Source: Mesocentrotus franciscanus (lineage: Eukaryota > Echinodermata > Echinoidea > Camarodonta > Strongylocentrotidae). Taken from it: a DNA stretch of 64,000 nt. A program made the position numbers and the translations under genes. Where the stretch lies: the NCBI GenBank assembly GCA_037976565.1, contig CP137669.1, positions 33,721,613 through 33,785,612 on the forward strand, written 5' to 3'. The notes under the pieces were generated by a model that was not told where the DNA came from, did no database searches, and saw nothing but the letters and a program-made list of their open reading frames with translations. Of the stretch, positions 1 through 12,296 are shown in pieces; position 1 is the first letter of the stretch; each line of letters begins with the position of its first letter.

Positions 1-595
1 AGATGCTTTAAAAAAGGTGCATGTACGTGCTTTCCTGTTATGGATATTGAATTTGTATTTGAATACATGTATATATTTCAGAGGATTAGTGAACTGAAAT
101 GAATGGAGAGAAAAAAATTACTTTCTTTTCGAGGAATTCACCTAATATTAGGGTTGGATTTTCCTTAAAAGCCAACGAGGCAATGATGAAGGGAGTAGTC
201 CTTCTCTAGTGCTACAAAATTTTGATCTTCACTCATGGTACATATCTGTTTATCTGTCAGACCTGGGAAATATCCTGATTTTTATTTGTACTTAGAAATT
301 CAAGTGAATTCTCCAGGCATCTCAGAAAGACTTTATTTACATTACCAGAGGTAGTGCTGTAGCTCAACAGCAGTGTTTGGGCTCGCGTTCATTTTTTTGC
401 CGAGCTATGGTTTTGTTTCTTTCAGTAAATTTGTATGTGCATAAATAAAAGTTTAAAAGCTCTTTTGCCAGGCACCTGAGAGTACAAATGGGAAAGAGAG
501 CAGTAGAGATCTTGAAGGCTTAAGAAATTTGTCATTAGGAAATCTGCCTCTAGCCTTTTCTCTTTTCGTAGAATGTACACGAAAAGAGCATCCAC

Positions 596-655
596 TGACA
601 GAGACAGACAGACAGACACAGACAGAGAAAGAGAAAGAGAGAGAGAGAGAGCGCG
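596..655. repeat. GACA/GA microsatellite
   Basis: GACA-type units grade into a run of GA dinucleotides. On the opposite strand this reads as a Leu/Ser string, which is an artefact of the repeat and not a protein. Confidence 0.9.
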
Positions 656-1068
656 TGAGCGAGTTATTTTTGACATGAAGTCTGATCCACTTGCATCCTG
701 GTAATGCAAATTAGGCCATATTATCACTTTTCATATAGGCCGCAGGAAAGATAAGGGTGGTGATGTGTAATTAGTCTGCACTTGGTCCTATTTTTATAAG
801 ACCCTCCTGTGAAATTAGTTAGACTTTATCAGTCGAGGTAAGATTTATCAAAAAAGAAGAACGAAGAAAGAAAGAAAGGAAAAAAAGGCTAAGGTAAAAA
901 TTTAAAAGGGTACGTGAGATTTAACTAGTGTACTCGACTAGACATCTTACTTTTCAACTTGAGAATGTATTTGAATTGCAATATCTCTTTGTCAAATTGA
1001 TATTTTGAGCTCATACGTCAAGAGCAAACATGTTTTGGTGATTGGTGCACTCTATTATCTCCTATTTA

Positions 1069-1135
1069 GGGCCACAAAGGTGTCAACTCACACTGTAACA
1101 TGGAGTTAGCACCTTTGTAACTCCAAACAGATGAT
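1069..1135. mobile_element. Family A palindromic MITE, degenerate copy
   Basis: This is the first of about a dozen copies of a 70-85 bp near-palindrome. Better copies begin like CGTCTGTTTGGAGCCAGAAG, continue to GGCATTAACTC, and return through the complement. Here the arms read CCACAAAGGTGTCAACTC and GAGTTAGCACCTTTG, followed by CTCCAAACAGATG. The left terminus is eroded. The family has no coding capacity, so it is a non-autonomous foldback or MITE-type repeat. Confidence 0.6.
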
Positions 1136-1468
1136 GTGGTGATGTAATTTTGAAAAGTAGAAATTGTTAATGCAAGGATGCAATTTCCTCTTCTCCTTTT
1201 CAGCTCATGCAGCAACCCTTTCCCCTTTACTCTGCTTCCTTTTTCAGGCCACAATGACCTATGTATCCCATAGAGAAATCTAAAATGAGTTTTCTCTGAA
1301 TGGCCTTTGCTCCAATTTGCCTTCTTCAGTCTCCTTTTTTTACTTTGAATTTATGAATTGGTGTATAAATTCTGGAGCATGCCATTGGAGGATTCCATAT
1401 ATTTGACTGTTGGTGACCTAAATCTGATGTTTTTATTTTGCATTCACCAATTCTGCAGATAGTAGGGG

Positions 1469-1786
1469 CATTCACACCTACAGAAAAAAGTGAGGTTTTA
1501 AAATCGATTTTGCATCGCGATCCAAAAATCAGTGTTTTTCTTTTGCGTGTGTGGACAGAATAATTTCACTAATCTTCGCGACTCGCATCGCGATCCAATT
1601 CGCAGTAAGTCTTGCGATTTTTCAGTATAATCGCGATAGTTTGCCGGGCGCTTTGTGTGTGAATGGTATTGAGAATAAAAAATCGATTTATTTAATCCCA
1701 GGATTCCAAGCGCATGTCGAGATTCATGCATGCGCAGTTCAGACGTTCTTGCTGTCGAGCGAGAATTCCCCCTGTGTGTGAATGGT
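1469..1786. mobile_element. MITE-like element with CATTCACAC ends
   Basis: The left end CATTCACACCTACAG is approximately the inverse of the right end CCTGTGTGTGAATGG. The interior is unusually CpG-rich for the window, with repeated ATCGCGATCC-like motifs near 1511, 1590 and 1810. Overlapping open frames on both strands come from the inverted structure. Exact boundaries and target duplication are not resolved. Confidence 0.5.
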
Positions 1787-2012
1787 TGCAAAAAAAACAA
1801 CCAATCTTTGCATCGGGATCCAATTTGGTATGGAGATGAGATGTGTGACATTTAGACGAATGCTCGATCATGGAGATTACGGGGAAAAGGAGAAAATATT
1901 GCTGCTGATGTAGATATGTGAAGAAATGAGTGGCACTTCTTTCTTGATGGAACATGCCTAAAAATATGTTGATTTGATTGAGGGAATTCTTAAGAGCCAG
2001 GGCAATAGAAAG

Positions 2013-2206
2013 TACAGTCAAACCTGCTTTAGTGACCACCTGTCTACAAAGACCACCTGTCTACAAAGACCACATTTTTGGTTTCCCTTGAAAATGGTTT
2101 CTCATTGAAACATGTACTAAAGGAACCTGTCTACAAAGACCACCTGTCTACAAAGTCCACTTTTTGTGTTCCCCTTGGGCGGTCGCTATGGACAGGTTTG
2201 ACTGTA
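2013..2206. mobile_element. Mariner/pogo-type MITE, TA-flanked
   Basis: The element is bounded by TA. It starts TACAGTCAAACCTG and ends with the inverse, CAGGTTTGACTGTA. Inside, GACCACCTGTCTACAAA occurs as four direct units in two pairs, and the right subterminus GCGGTCGCTATGGACAGG mirrors the left AGTGACCACC. TA target duplication with CAGTCAAACCTG-like ends matches non-autonomous Tc1/mariner (pogo/Tigger-like) elements, known from many marine invertebrates. There is no transposase frame. Confidence 0.75.
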
Positions 2207-2224
2207 TCAATATCATTATCGTTT

Positions 2225-2263
2225 GTGTTAGCGTTAGCATTAGCATTAGCATTAGCATTATTA
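2225..2263. repeat. ATTAGC hexanucleotide microsatellite
   Basis: GTTAGC/ATTAGC units are repeated about six times just outside the pogo-type MITE. Confidence 0.85.
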
Positions 2264-3049
2264 TTGTGATAATTGTTAATTCGTTAGTAGTAGTACTTCT
2301 ACGTCGGTACTTGACAGGATCCATCCGTCAGGATGTAACGTCAAGGTTGAAATGTCTGGCAAGGTGCTCTTGTGCAGTGCAGTCAATTGGTGTATCATGT
2401 ACAGAGTGCGAGTGAAAACAGATCTCGGCCATCAATGGCGTTTCTGGAATAGGGCTCCCTGGAAGGTTTCTGCTGTTGGAGAAACCAAGATATCTGGAGG
2501 GAGCATGTACCATGCTGCAACTGTCCGTGGGAAGTACGAGTGTTTATAAAGCTCAGTACGGGCAGTGATTAGCTTGAATTTATTTGGGTGGGTAGTAGTA
2601 GTAGTACTAGCAGTATCATCATCTCACAGGTTTTGATATTCGGAAGCATACCATCAGTGACTTACGTACATTTCATAAAATGGTTAAACTGTACTTACAT
2701 TACATTCATCTAGAATGTATAGCGACTTAAATTGAAGAGTCGATTGTGCGAGTTTGATTCAAATTTATTTCAAATTCAGTTATTTCCACACGGAATCAAG
2801 ATGCAATCATGTGCAAGATATATAGTTGTAGAAAAACAAAGAATATCAATGTATTTTTGCACAGAAATAGCTGAACATATTGGCTTTAATTGCTGGTATA
2901 GAAGCAACAGGTATGTTCTAAATTAGAATACTTTTAAATGTGATATCAACCCCCCCCCTGTAAAAAAATTATTCTCTTTAGACTTAATTACTTGTCAATT
3001 TTTAAATGGGGAGTGGGCCTGATTTAAGCTTAACGTAAAATTTAAGAAG

Positions 3050-3182
3050 GGCCCTGTCTGTTACACAGTTGATATTTGTGATTGATATCAATTGCAACTA
3101 TGTACCGGTACATGGAAGATAGGAGACTGCAAACTTGCGTTTGATTTGGATCAATCGCATCTCTTTATATAAAGACAGGGCC
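3050..3182. mobile_element. Family E MITE, copy 1 (GGGCCCTGTCT ends)
   Basis: The left end GGGCCCTGTCTGTTAC and the right end AAAGACAGGGCCC are inverted. The subterminal stretches TGTGATTGATATCAATTGC and TTGGATCAATCGCATC also pair. A second copy lies at 42178-42330. The GGGCCC-rich stretch just downstream (3183-3350) may be a degraded relative. Confidence 0.6.
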
Positions 3183-3395
3183 CAGGCCTGCACAATTTTA
3201 ACAGGGGCCCCATCATGTACACAGACCCTATAACAAAAAAATAATCCGGACCCCCTATGAACAATTCTAGTGCAGGGCCCTGGACAGTAAGTAACCTCTG
3301 AGAAGCTCTGGTGGACCCTCATTGGCCTTGTTTTGACCCTGGACCCCATTAGATTTAAGCCCTCTATTGTTCTGTCACCATAAAGACACTGACAG

Positions 3396-3858
3396 CGTGT
3401 CCACACACAAAACAATTTATCCCGAAACTCTATAACGATACGTCGTATAAAGAATCATCGTATAAATTCCAGGGTGTCCACACACACGAAAAAGTTATCC
3501 CGAAACTCTATAACGAACGTCGTATAGGTGCGCAGTTTGCTACTGCGCAGTGTGTTGTTTTGTTGTTGTCGGCGGGCTTCGGTGAGGTCATATCTCCTTT
3601 CGCGCGCGATCCGACGTTAAGCCCCGCCCAGTTAGACTAGTTCCATCCACACACAAAATTTCCATGATTAAGCGTGATTAGGCGTGACTAGTTATTGAGT
3701 TCTAGTTCGAAACGATGCCCAAACCTGCGTTTCGTTATACGACGTTTCGTTATACGACGTATCGTTAGTAAGCGTCCACACACACAATTTCATCATATAA
3801 CTATCGCGAAACGGTATAACTAATCACGCCTAATCACGAAAAATGTTGTGTGTGACAG
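3396..3858. mobile_element. Nested MITE cluster with GTGTGTGGACA-like ends (family F relative)
   Basis: Two left-end copies lie in tandem: TGTCCACACACA followed by TATCCCGAAACTCTATAACG near 3396 and again near 3475. An inner inverted pair, CACACACAAAATTTCC to GTGATTAGGCGTGA near 3642 and its inverse near 3820-3857, is nested within the right part. TATACGACGT motifs recur near 3733-3765. The phrase AAGCCCCGCCCAGTTA (3622) links it to family F copies at about 11090, 12795 and 13625. It appears to be one MITE inserted in or recombined with another. Confidence 0.55.
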
Positions 3859-4724
3859 GGGGTGATACCTCTCTTTCAGCCCCGCTCTCCCTCACCTCTA
3901 ATCTCCATGATGAATGGATGGTCAAACACTCAAATAGAACTCACAAAAGAGAGGTCTACCCCCTACATCGCTCTGTTTTCTTTTCCTTTTCGTTACACAA
4001 GCAAGTGTTATTTTACATGTAGCCAAGCTTGTCCACGTAATCAAAGAGATATCTCTTTGACGTAACTACCTTCAGAGAGATACTACTCTCCCTTCCCGGT
4101 GTCAATACCCATTTGGTCTTACCTGATGAAAGAACACCCATTTTTTCCCAGTAATCCTCTTATCCTATAGAGTTAGCAGTTGTATTCATGGGTTCTTGGT
4201 TTTCTGCGAAAGCAGTCATAATGTGAGATTATTAAGGTTAGTAGGATCAGTGTTAATCTGATAACTTCTCGATGTCAATGGAGACGTTTTTACTGCACTG
4301 TGTATGTATGCACCTGCACAACAAGAACAAAAAGTTAAAATATGGAATAACAGGATATATGTGAAAGTCTCCACATTTACACACACAAAATCAGTGCGTT
4401 TATCTTCATCACCTTGAAGCAAGACTTACACTGAAAGAAGACTCAGGGTTCTTGTGTTTGAATGGCCTATTTGTGACATAGTTATATGTTTATTTTATTT
4501 TATTTATTACTTCTGACAAGTGAATTATTACAGTGGCATGATTTCATATAGATTTATAGGTAGATATATTGTCACTTTTTTTCTTCCTTATTTAAAGTTA
4601 ATTTTTGTACTTGAATGTGTCAGGGCAAAATACTTGCTCCAGTCTTTGACACACTTTGTGTATTTAGAGAGAAAGAGGGGGGCAGTGCTTGTCGTCTAAA
4701 GATGAAGGCAAATGAATAGGATGA

Positions 4725-4795
4725 AGAGAGAGAGAGAGAGAGTGCCGGCCAGCTAGCTGAAAGAGAGAAGGAGAAAGTGAGGGAGAAGACAGAGT

Positions 4796-4834
<39 letters not shown>

Positions 4835-4872
4835 AAATAATAATGAAAATAATAATAATAATAATAATAATA
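4725..4872. repeat. GA microsatellites and AAT triplet run
   Basis: GA dinucleotide runs at about 4727-4742 and 4800-4832 are followed by an ATA/AAT triplet run at 4840-4872. The sequence just after the triplets, including ATTATTACCCTAGC near 4921, resembles the inverted 3' part of the SINEs near 62.2 kb, so the triplet run may be a decayed SINE tail. Confidence 0.75.
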
Positions 4873-6822
4873 GTAACATTTATATAGTGCTTAATACTTA
4901 TGTTTTTAATTGCTGTGCTATTATTACCCTAGCATTAGCTGAGCTAAAGGAGATAGGCCTACATGATAATACAGAAAATGTGAGACAGAGGGGAGGGAGG
5001 GATGGGTTGACCTATGGGTGAAGAGAAAGAGAGAGAGAAAGACTATTAGAGAGGAAAGAGCATGTGACATAGAGCAGGAGAGAGATTAAAAGAGAGACAG
5101 AGAAAGAGATATAGAGAGCAAACCAAGGGGGAAAAAAAATCAATATCTCCTTTGAAGTGCAAACATTGGACCCTGTGTGTAAGGTGAAGTATGGATTGCA
5201 CCTCAATCTCCGTTTGACGTCAGCGCAGAGCCCAGGGGGGCAACTTTGTGACCCTTGGTTGCTAACTAAATCGCAATCCTCCTGCTTTATGTTATGGCAA
5301 TTCGACTTGCAATTTGTCCATTACTGTGTTTTTAAACTTCTGAGCTCTTTCTGCTACCAATCCTTCATGGTGCCTCCTTTCCAAAACATTCAGGAGAAAA
5401 GTGAGCTAACATTAGTAGACGAGACATTACTAGGTTGTCTTTGCACTTGTGTGGGGGTAGGAAACTCCTGTATCTTCCTGTTGCTGCTTAGGAACTGTGG
5501 AGAAGTCCTTGTGTTCTATTCATAACTTCCAAGAGATTGAAGAGGAGACATACTGCCTTATTATACTATATCTGAGTCAATAAAACCAGGAAGGCTGTCA
5601 ACTATCGCTCTACCAGAAGGAATAACGGCCGGATAATAGCACACACTCTTACCAGTTTGTGTATAGTTTGTGTGTGTCGTCTGTGTATGTGTACTGTAGG
5701 GCGAGTGGACAAATATCGCATGCATTGTGGTCTGAGGATAAATAACTCTGTTAATATCGGCCGTGTTGGTAATTACTATGTTTGATATCAATGCAAGCCA
5801 TATCACTGACTAGCTTGCTATATATATGAAGCCTGAAGGGAGATACAGAGATCGGTACGTGGAGGACTCGAGGAGATTTCTGATTCAACGTAGGTATGAA
5901 TGATGTTTGATGGTTATTCATCTAGGTGTGGAGGAATGATTTCATAATCTGCATCTCTGTTTGACTGCATGCTCACCAACTTGCATGCTTGCCATACTGA
6001 TGATAACACCCCCAACCGCAGCAGGCTGTCATGAGAGGCGAGATGTGAACGTCGTCGTCGATCGACAGCAAGATAGTCATCTGATCGATGAGATGGGCGT
6101 CTTAGTTGCAGCTGCAAACCTTTTATCCATTTAAACTCTCCACCTGCCTTTTTAGATGCATGCCTTTATCTCTGGCCTTGTCACCTCTCCGGTAGAAATT
6201 TTATCAATGTCTATCTTTTAGACGAGACTTGTGCATCGGACGGACGGACGCCTTACTGCCATTGATTGTCCAATCCTTCACCTTGACTTGGAGAAACTTT
6301 TGTATCCGCTTTTTGAAAGGATAAACACTTGAAATCATTTAAAATCAAGATATTGATAGAGCATCCTCTTGTATGTGATATAGTGTCAAGCTGAGGCAGT
6401 GTATCTGTTGGTGTGAGAGTGGTGAAACCTCCTTTTTTTGCGGTGAGGTAACCACGGCAACAAATGTAAAGAAAGGGACAGTGCCAGTTTGACAGCCCTG
6501 GGATAGCAGATGCGGTTTAGCCGTAGAGCATCCACAGCCGAGAAGTGCATACACTAGGACATCAACTCTTATAAACGTGGATATACTCGGGCATGCTTAT
6601 GACGCAAGCAAGCAGATCAGATAACTCTGGGCTGCTGTGAGGTCACACCGAAGGGAGCCCTCGTCTATTTATTGTCATTCGGAGCAGCCCAGGACGAGAC
6701 CTGACCGACCTTGCCAGCAACTCTTTGCTGGTACTGACTTCATGTGTAAAGGGTATCGTGTTACAGCTACATGCACATCCCTTTCTACATGAATATATGC
6801 ACGAATCATTACAACTCTTTGC

Positions 6823-7014
6823 ATGTCAAGCATTTCATGTATCTCTCCGTTTACCCGCTGTAAACATTCAACTCAGCTAGGTGGAGGAGACAGGCAATCA
6901 ACGATATTCCTCGTCCCAAAAAATCGCTGGCATACCACGACTATCTCGGGGATACTATTTCACATCCTCAATCGTGCTGCTGGCTGGCTCTCTGTGTTGT
7001 TTTCCTTGGACTAA
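6823..7014 (+). CDS. Possible upstream ORF before the kinase start (63 codons)
   Basis: An ATG at 6823 opens a 63-codon frame. Its TAA stop at 7012-7014 is one base before the main ATG at 7016, so the junction reads TAACATG. The predicted peptide matches nothing I recognise. If the transcript of the distal promoter starts upstream of 6823, this would be an upstream ORF whose termination abuts the main start, an arrangement compatible with reinitiation control. It could equally be untranscribed or chance. Confidence 0.25.
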   Translation: MSSISCISPFTRCKHSTQLGGGDRQSTIFLVPKNRWHTTTISGILFHILNRAAGWLSVLFSLD

Positions 7015-7015
7015 C

Positions 7016-7177
7016 ATGAAGGATAACACCAACAACGGATCTCTTAACATGATGGAGGTGTCAAATAATTCAGAAGGGTTGCTCACGGAGTCGGACAGTG
7101 ACGATTCCTTGCTGGACGAATGTACTAGGATCTGCATGTGTGACAAATGCGTTCCCAAATTACCCACCAGAGGACCG
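7016..7177 (+). CDS. ITPKA/B/C: IP3 3-kinase, distal alternative first coding exon (isoform A N-terminus)
   Basis: This is the likely first coding exon of the long isoform, residues 1-54. The ATG at 7016 is the first in frame after a stop at 6878 and has A at -3. The exon ends CCG|GTAAGC, a strong donor, in phase 0, the phase needed by the acceptor at 37430. The peptide has an acidic Ser/Asp/Glu stretch (residues 24-35, TESDSDDSLLDE) and a Cys cluster (CTRICMCDKC, C-x3-C-x-C-x2-C) before KLPTRGP. Vertebrate family members have variable N-termini that direct actin or membrane location. I do not recognise this N-terminus, so assignment rests on phase, orientation and position. The intron it implies is 30 kb. 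Confidence 0.6.
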
Positions 7178-7228
7178 GTAAGCATGAAAAATACCTTCAT
7201 CCTATGTTTATGTTTGAAGTAATAGTTC

Positions 7229-7305
7229 GTTGAGATCCAAAAGGGAGTTAGCTCTCTGTTCAGTAAAAGATATGAGTTAGCAACCTTCTGGCTCTCGGCA
7301 GTCAA
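7229..7305. mobile_element. Family A palindromic MITE near exon 1A
   Basis: The arms CAAAAGGGAGTTAGCTC and GAGTTAGCAACCTTCTGGCTC lie only about 50 bp inside the intron after the exon 1A donor. It is degenerate on the left. Confidence 0.5.
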
Positions 7306-8025
7306 CAACTAGTGTTGACATATTCTTATATTTGCCACTCTTAATCCAGGTGAAGGAAATGCATACCCTGTCGGAAGAGGCTCTTTTAGTAATTTATACC
7401 CTTATATAGCTTGGTATTTAGCACTTTGTATAAATATTCTGGAAGAAATAAAATATAAAATCCTGCTATTAATTATTAGTACCATCACAATAGTAACGTC
7501 AGATATTACAGTAAACAAACAGATTAACAAAAAAGGGGGAGAAACAAAATGTAATTTTGATTGAGAATGAGGATCTGAATTATTTTGGGCCTCCCATTAG
7601 CTAATTACTCTGCTAATGGTGAAAATGAGTGCAACAGCTCAGAATCGTCTGTTTGGATATATTTATAAACTAATATCAAAGATCCGAGGAAAAATTTGAG
7701 CTTACCCAAACTGAATATGAAATTCCAATGATCTAGCCTATTAATTGTTTATAAGTAAAAGCTGCTATACAAGTCCCTTTTGGATTCTTTACCCATAACA
7801 GTTTGGAATATATATTCCCTCGATAATTATAAGAGAGACCTATCTTTTCCTGCAGTATGTTTATATGTTTCTGTATTATGGTTATGCTCTCCCAAGTTTA
7901 TAATGTAAAGCGCATATAGAATTAGATTGTAATTATAATGCGCAATAAAAATTAAATGTTGTTGTAGTATTATTACTCAATTAGATTAAATGACTGACAT
8001 TTGTCATATTACCAATTAAAAACAA

Positions 8026-8028
<3 letters not shown>

Positions 8029-8069
<41 letters not shown>
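8029..8069. repeat. AT dinucleotide microsatellite
   Basis: About 20 uninterrupted AT units, which makes it a probable polymorphic locus. Confidence 0.95.
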
Positions 8070-8071
<2 letters not shown>

Positions 8072-9959
8072 ATAATAATTTTGATGTAAAAAAAAAATTA
8101 TGCCATGGTCCTAATTCCTGTATGTGTTTGATAGGTTGTACAATGCTTTTTTTTTCAAGTTCCTTTCCATAATATCAAAGAGCGTTGTTGAAAAGTCCCC
8201 TTTGAAACCCTGGATTGCCACTGCCATGTTTCAGCACTTATCTAGCTTGTAGATCAGTTTCTGTTTGTCAAAAGTTTGTTCTAGTTGACATGGTAATGAT
8301 TTATACGCAGTCCTCAATAGGTGCATCCGCGAAGCTGATTCTTTATTTTCTGTAACAAATTTTCTGGAAGATTGTTCCTGATATCTACAACCAGAAGAAA
8401 AACTTATCAGGGTATTATGCAATCAGAAGTTTCTGGGTTTCTACCTCCACTTCATTTATAGTTCTGGAAAATTCACTTTTCAAACTTTGTTTTTGAAAAC
8501 CTAGCCTAGAGTATAGACACGACTTTCAATAGTTTACCACTCATTTTCCTGGGCACTATTTACAACCGCTCTCCCATGCTCACAAACCCACCCACACTGT
8601 CACGCTTTACTTCACATGCTGTTTGGAAGAGTATGTGTACGAGCAGTCATAACAATAGCGTAGGTTTGAAGTGTATACTACTAGCGTCTGGCTTTGAAAC
8701 CAAAATATTCTTCCCTTACATAGAACTCACGCCCCCAGACTCTTAAACACACGTACATGTAGGAAACCAGTGTTGTAGTGACTTTAAACAAGGAGCCGCT
8801 TTGCACGTGTGAGTATGTGTTTTCTTTGCCAACCTGTATTGCGTGTTGTATCTTTTGTTAACGTCACACCGGACGTTTTGTGACATCATCGTACTTCTAG
8901 TCCCAGATTCATGCATGTTTTTTTTAATTTTCCAAGCACACTTCCTGAAATGGAGTTTCGATGGACCATTTCCGTCAGAGGCCAATTCGTTGGATTTGTT
9001 TTCATTTCCCGGACTGTTGCTAGTGTTACCCTCTGTAACCCTCAAAATGTTTTTACCTTGTGTTATGTAAAGAGTATGTAAAAGAGTTATGTAAATTAGA
9101 GTGTATGACATTGGTTTTAAATTAGCAGGAAATGGCTGATTTAATACAGCTCATCCTCAGGCACTAAGGACAATATTGTCATATTAAAACAGTTTGGTTT
9201 TACTTTCATTCATAGTGCACTTTATTGGGTCTCAAAGGTTATCCATAGTTCATGTATTGACAAAAAAGTATTTATAGAGAATTTTTTCCAGTTAATTAAA
9301 AGATATATAGATAACTGACTTATTCATTCAGTCAGTCATTTTATTTAATCAGGGTACACTGTAGCTCGCTCAGTAATAATAAAAAGTTTTTAATGATATT
9401 TGACAAACAAGTTTAATAGCAATTAGATAGCTGACTATACTGCCAGATAGACCTAGAAATGCAAAGGAAAGGTAGTGATAGGTACACTGTACATGTAATT
9501 AAGCTATTAGGCCAACCGGTAGAACACAATCTCATGCATGTACATGTATATAATGTGTGGGATTTTCTACCAATTTTCATAGGTTGTTTACGTTTTTGCT
9601 GCCTGTGCAATTAACTTATTCTTAGTAGTCTGATAAACATTTCATGGTGACATTTAGCTACCGGTAGTTCCTTAGGAAAGGTATATTACCATTACAAGAA
9701 CTGGAATATATCCTTTTGCTGCGGGATTTGATGAAAAGTAAAGGTCATGTTCATAAATTTTACACAACTTGAATGAATGAATGAACAGAACACCAACATC
9801 CATCAAAATCCTTCTTACTTTACGTTTGTAATTGTAGCTCTGGACAAGTCCAATCATAATTTTCCATTATATTCACACTGCAGAAATTTCATGGCTATTA
9901 CAAAAATTTCTAGGGCAAATTATGATTGCTTCAGAACGCTTATGCATCCGGTTAGAACC

Positions 9960-10245
9960 AAGGGAGTTTCACAAAGACTAAGATCGACTTTAAGTTGGAC
10001 TTAACTATGGCAGGATGGTCATACCACTGTTTGCTCTCACCATTTGCTGGCATTGGTCTCTCAAGGGACTTACAAATCATGGTCACAAATCTGTAGAATT
10101 TACATGTTTTGATAACTCATTATTGAAGGAAAAAACATTATCTAAAGATCATAATGGTGAGAGCAAACGGTGGCATGAACGGCTGCCATAGATGATAGTT
10201 AAGTCCGACTAAAAGTCGATCTTGGTCTTTATGAAACACTCCCCT
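9960..10245. mobile_element. Family C MITE, complete copy
   Basis: The element is 286 bp. The left end GAGTTTCACAAAGACTAAG continues to ATCGACTTTAAGTTGGAC. The right end is the inverse, AAAAGTCGATCTTGGTC then TTTATGAAACACTCCCC. Sub-terminal TTTGCTCTCACCATTTGC and GGTGAGAGCAAACGGTGGC also form inverted arms, and the interior has TTATTGAAGGAAAAA. The left arm contains the uninterrupted site GGACTTAACTATGG, which is the empty site for the insertion in the copy at 22819. Confidence 0.8.
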
Positions 10246-10999
10246 GATGGGCATTAACTTTGGCTCCTAACACACAAGCTATTAGTGAAGTACTTTCCTC
10301 CCTTCTCTCTTAATTCTCCCCACCGCATATAGTTGAAAACAAGCCAACGTACGAGGCGCTCTATTTTTACTAGTGAATTTGCCGGGATTTTGTAGTCACA
10401 TAAACTTCCGGTCAAAGCAGGCCACACAGAATCGGGCTCACACTTCACTGTCAATAGGACTAAGAATGAGAAAATGTTGTTTTGCCTAAATTTATCAAAA
10501 ATGTAGACCTTCAGTATCTTCAAATATGTGACCCTGCTGTATATTACCGGAAATTCTTAAAAATTACTGACAATAGCGCACAATCATTGCTTGGGGAAAA
10601 GAAGCCACTTGTGTTGCAGCGTGCCAAGTTTTTCGAGAGAATTTCTCCAAGCGCTGGCGTCTTTTCCAATGCTGGTATATTACTTTTAACTAATAAATAT
10701 GCTTGCTGCTTGTGTATTTTTCAAAATTTGTAACTATCAAACAAGATTAAGAATTGCAGATAATGAATTATTAGCATATCGTATTATAGCACAATACGTG
10801 TTTTAGAATCACCGGAAGTTAGTGTGTCTTCAGAATCGCAGAGGTATCAAAGTCGCAATGCATTATGGGAATGTATATTGTTATGTGCGGTAGTGAGAAT
10901 TAGAATTGGTTATCCACATCCATGTACATGTAATCAGGTCACATACAAGCCATTCAGATTACCAAGATTTATTCACAATACTAAAAAAAAAGTATAAGG

Positions 11000-11390
11000 A
11001 TTGTCCTAGTCTGCACGTAGTATAACGAAAAACTGATAAAGAATCAGGGTTCCAGTCTCATCTGAATGTTCTATCATTCAATAACCATATAACTGGGCGG
11101 GGCTTATTGTGAGCATGCTCTGTTGATTGGCCAGCTGTCATGTCAAAAGGCCTCTTCAAAAATAGTTTCTATACAGGATATTTTTGTACAACACCCTTTT
11201 TCGACGTGTGTACGCTCCTGCTATCAAAAAATTGTTTTATACAACATTTCTTTATAAGCGTTTAGTTTAAATTTCTTCTAGTCTGGGACCGTGTGTACGC
11301 TCCTGCTATCATACAAAATATTTCATAAACATTTCTTTATAAGCGTTTAGTTTAAATTTCTTCTAGTCCGGACAGGCTCATGCATAGTAT
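11000..11390. mobile_element. Family F repeat, copy with internal tandem duplication
   Basis: It shares ATAACTGGGCGGGGCTTA and TTGGCCAGCTGTCATGTCAA, followed by CCTCTTCAAAA, with the copies at 13470 and (inverted) 12745. From 11207 to 11374 a unit of about 84 bp starting TGTGTACGCTCCTGCTATCA is repeated twice in tandem, with small differences. Boundaries are approximate. Confidence 0.6.
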
Positions 11391-11849
11391 CATTCCCTAT
11401 GACCAATTAGATGATTGAGGTATTGATTCCGCGAGGTGGATATGTTGTTTCTAATTTACGAGGGCTTGGCAAGGATAGACCGCCAATCAATTTGAGATGT
11501 AGTCATGTTGAAGTTTGTCATATTTTTTTCGATGCATGATTATTTCGATCACAAACCTTCTTTGCTGATGTATGAAATACAGTACCCAGTTCACATTCTC
11601 AAGTTAAGACCTGAGCAGGTCGAATCAAGAATGATTGATAAGTAAATGTCTTACATTTATTTGGACTGTTAGTGTTTTGAGATACGTGCAATTTATCCAA
11701 AACCTTGCCTACTCATGAATGAAATTGTCCATTCCTGTGTCAGATGAGACTGCCATGTTCAGTCCGTGCCCCACTTCTATTAAAGAGCTTTTACCTTTTT
11801 TTTTGTAGATGGAATCAAATTCAAGAGAGATTATGTAAACTATGAAAGT

Positions 11850-12296
11850 GACAGCATAGGTCGCGTTTATCGACCAAATTTTTGCCTAGAATCAGCGTTT
11901 TCAAACGTCTTTCAGGCAAATTTTTAAGGCGATAAATGCAAAGCCCTATTTCAAACGTCTTTAGATATGGGCATATTGTAACGCCGAAAAAGGTGCGTTT
12001 TGAATGTGACATACAGCCAGAATCACGTTTATGAGACATGATAAACGCAAAGCTGTTTTGAACCCCACATACAAATCGGACCTTCCCATATAGCTCTATG
12101 GACCTTCCCAGGCTAATCCGCTTCCAGGGTCAAACGGCGCAAAGCAGCTGCGCAGAGACAAGGCCTTTATTTTGAATCGTGAAGAGACGATAAACGCGAC
12201 ATCCCGAAAATCACGTTCGTATAGTGGGGTTCGATAGTGGGGTTCGATAGTGGGGTTCGATATGTACATATCTGATGGCAAGACCCGATAAACGCA
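11850..12296. mobile_element. MITE-like element with GATAAACGC subterminal repeats
   Basis: GATAAACGC or its close inverse recurs at about 11864, 11930, 12040, 12189 and 12288. The left part has GTCGCGTTTATCGACC and the right part has CCCGATAAACGCACCC, inverse to it. A triple tandem of the 14-bp unit TAGTGGGGTTCGA lies at 12218-12262. Multiple subterminal motifs in both orientations are typical of non-autonomous DNA transposons. No family name is offered. Confidence 0.5.

Larger units (their letters stand above)
1..6822. other. Upstream intergenic or 5' flanking DNA
   Basis: I see no coding exon in this stretch; open frames are short and begin at non-ATG codons or cross microsatellites. It holds several MITE-like elements and GA-rich microsatellites, listed separately. 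From about 5550 to 6820 the sequence is less repetitive and richer in GC. A TATA-like string at 5819-5827 is followed 70 bases later by a possible splice donor (GTATGA near 5894), so a noncoding first exon of the kinase gene could lie here. Nothing beyond those two weak signals supports that. Confidence 0.5.

Noticed and set aside
5157..5525. 122-codon frame
   Set aside because: It has no ATG at its start, no recognisable domain, no splice partner and no codon pattern suggesting selection.
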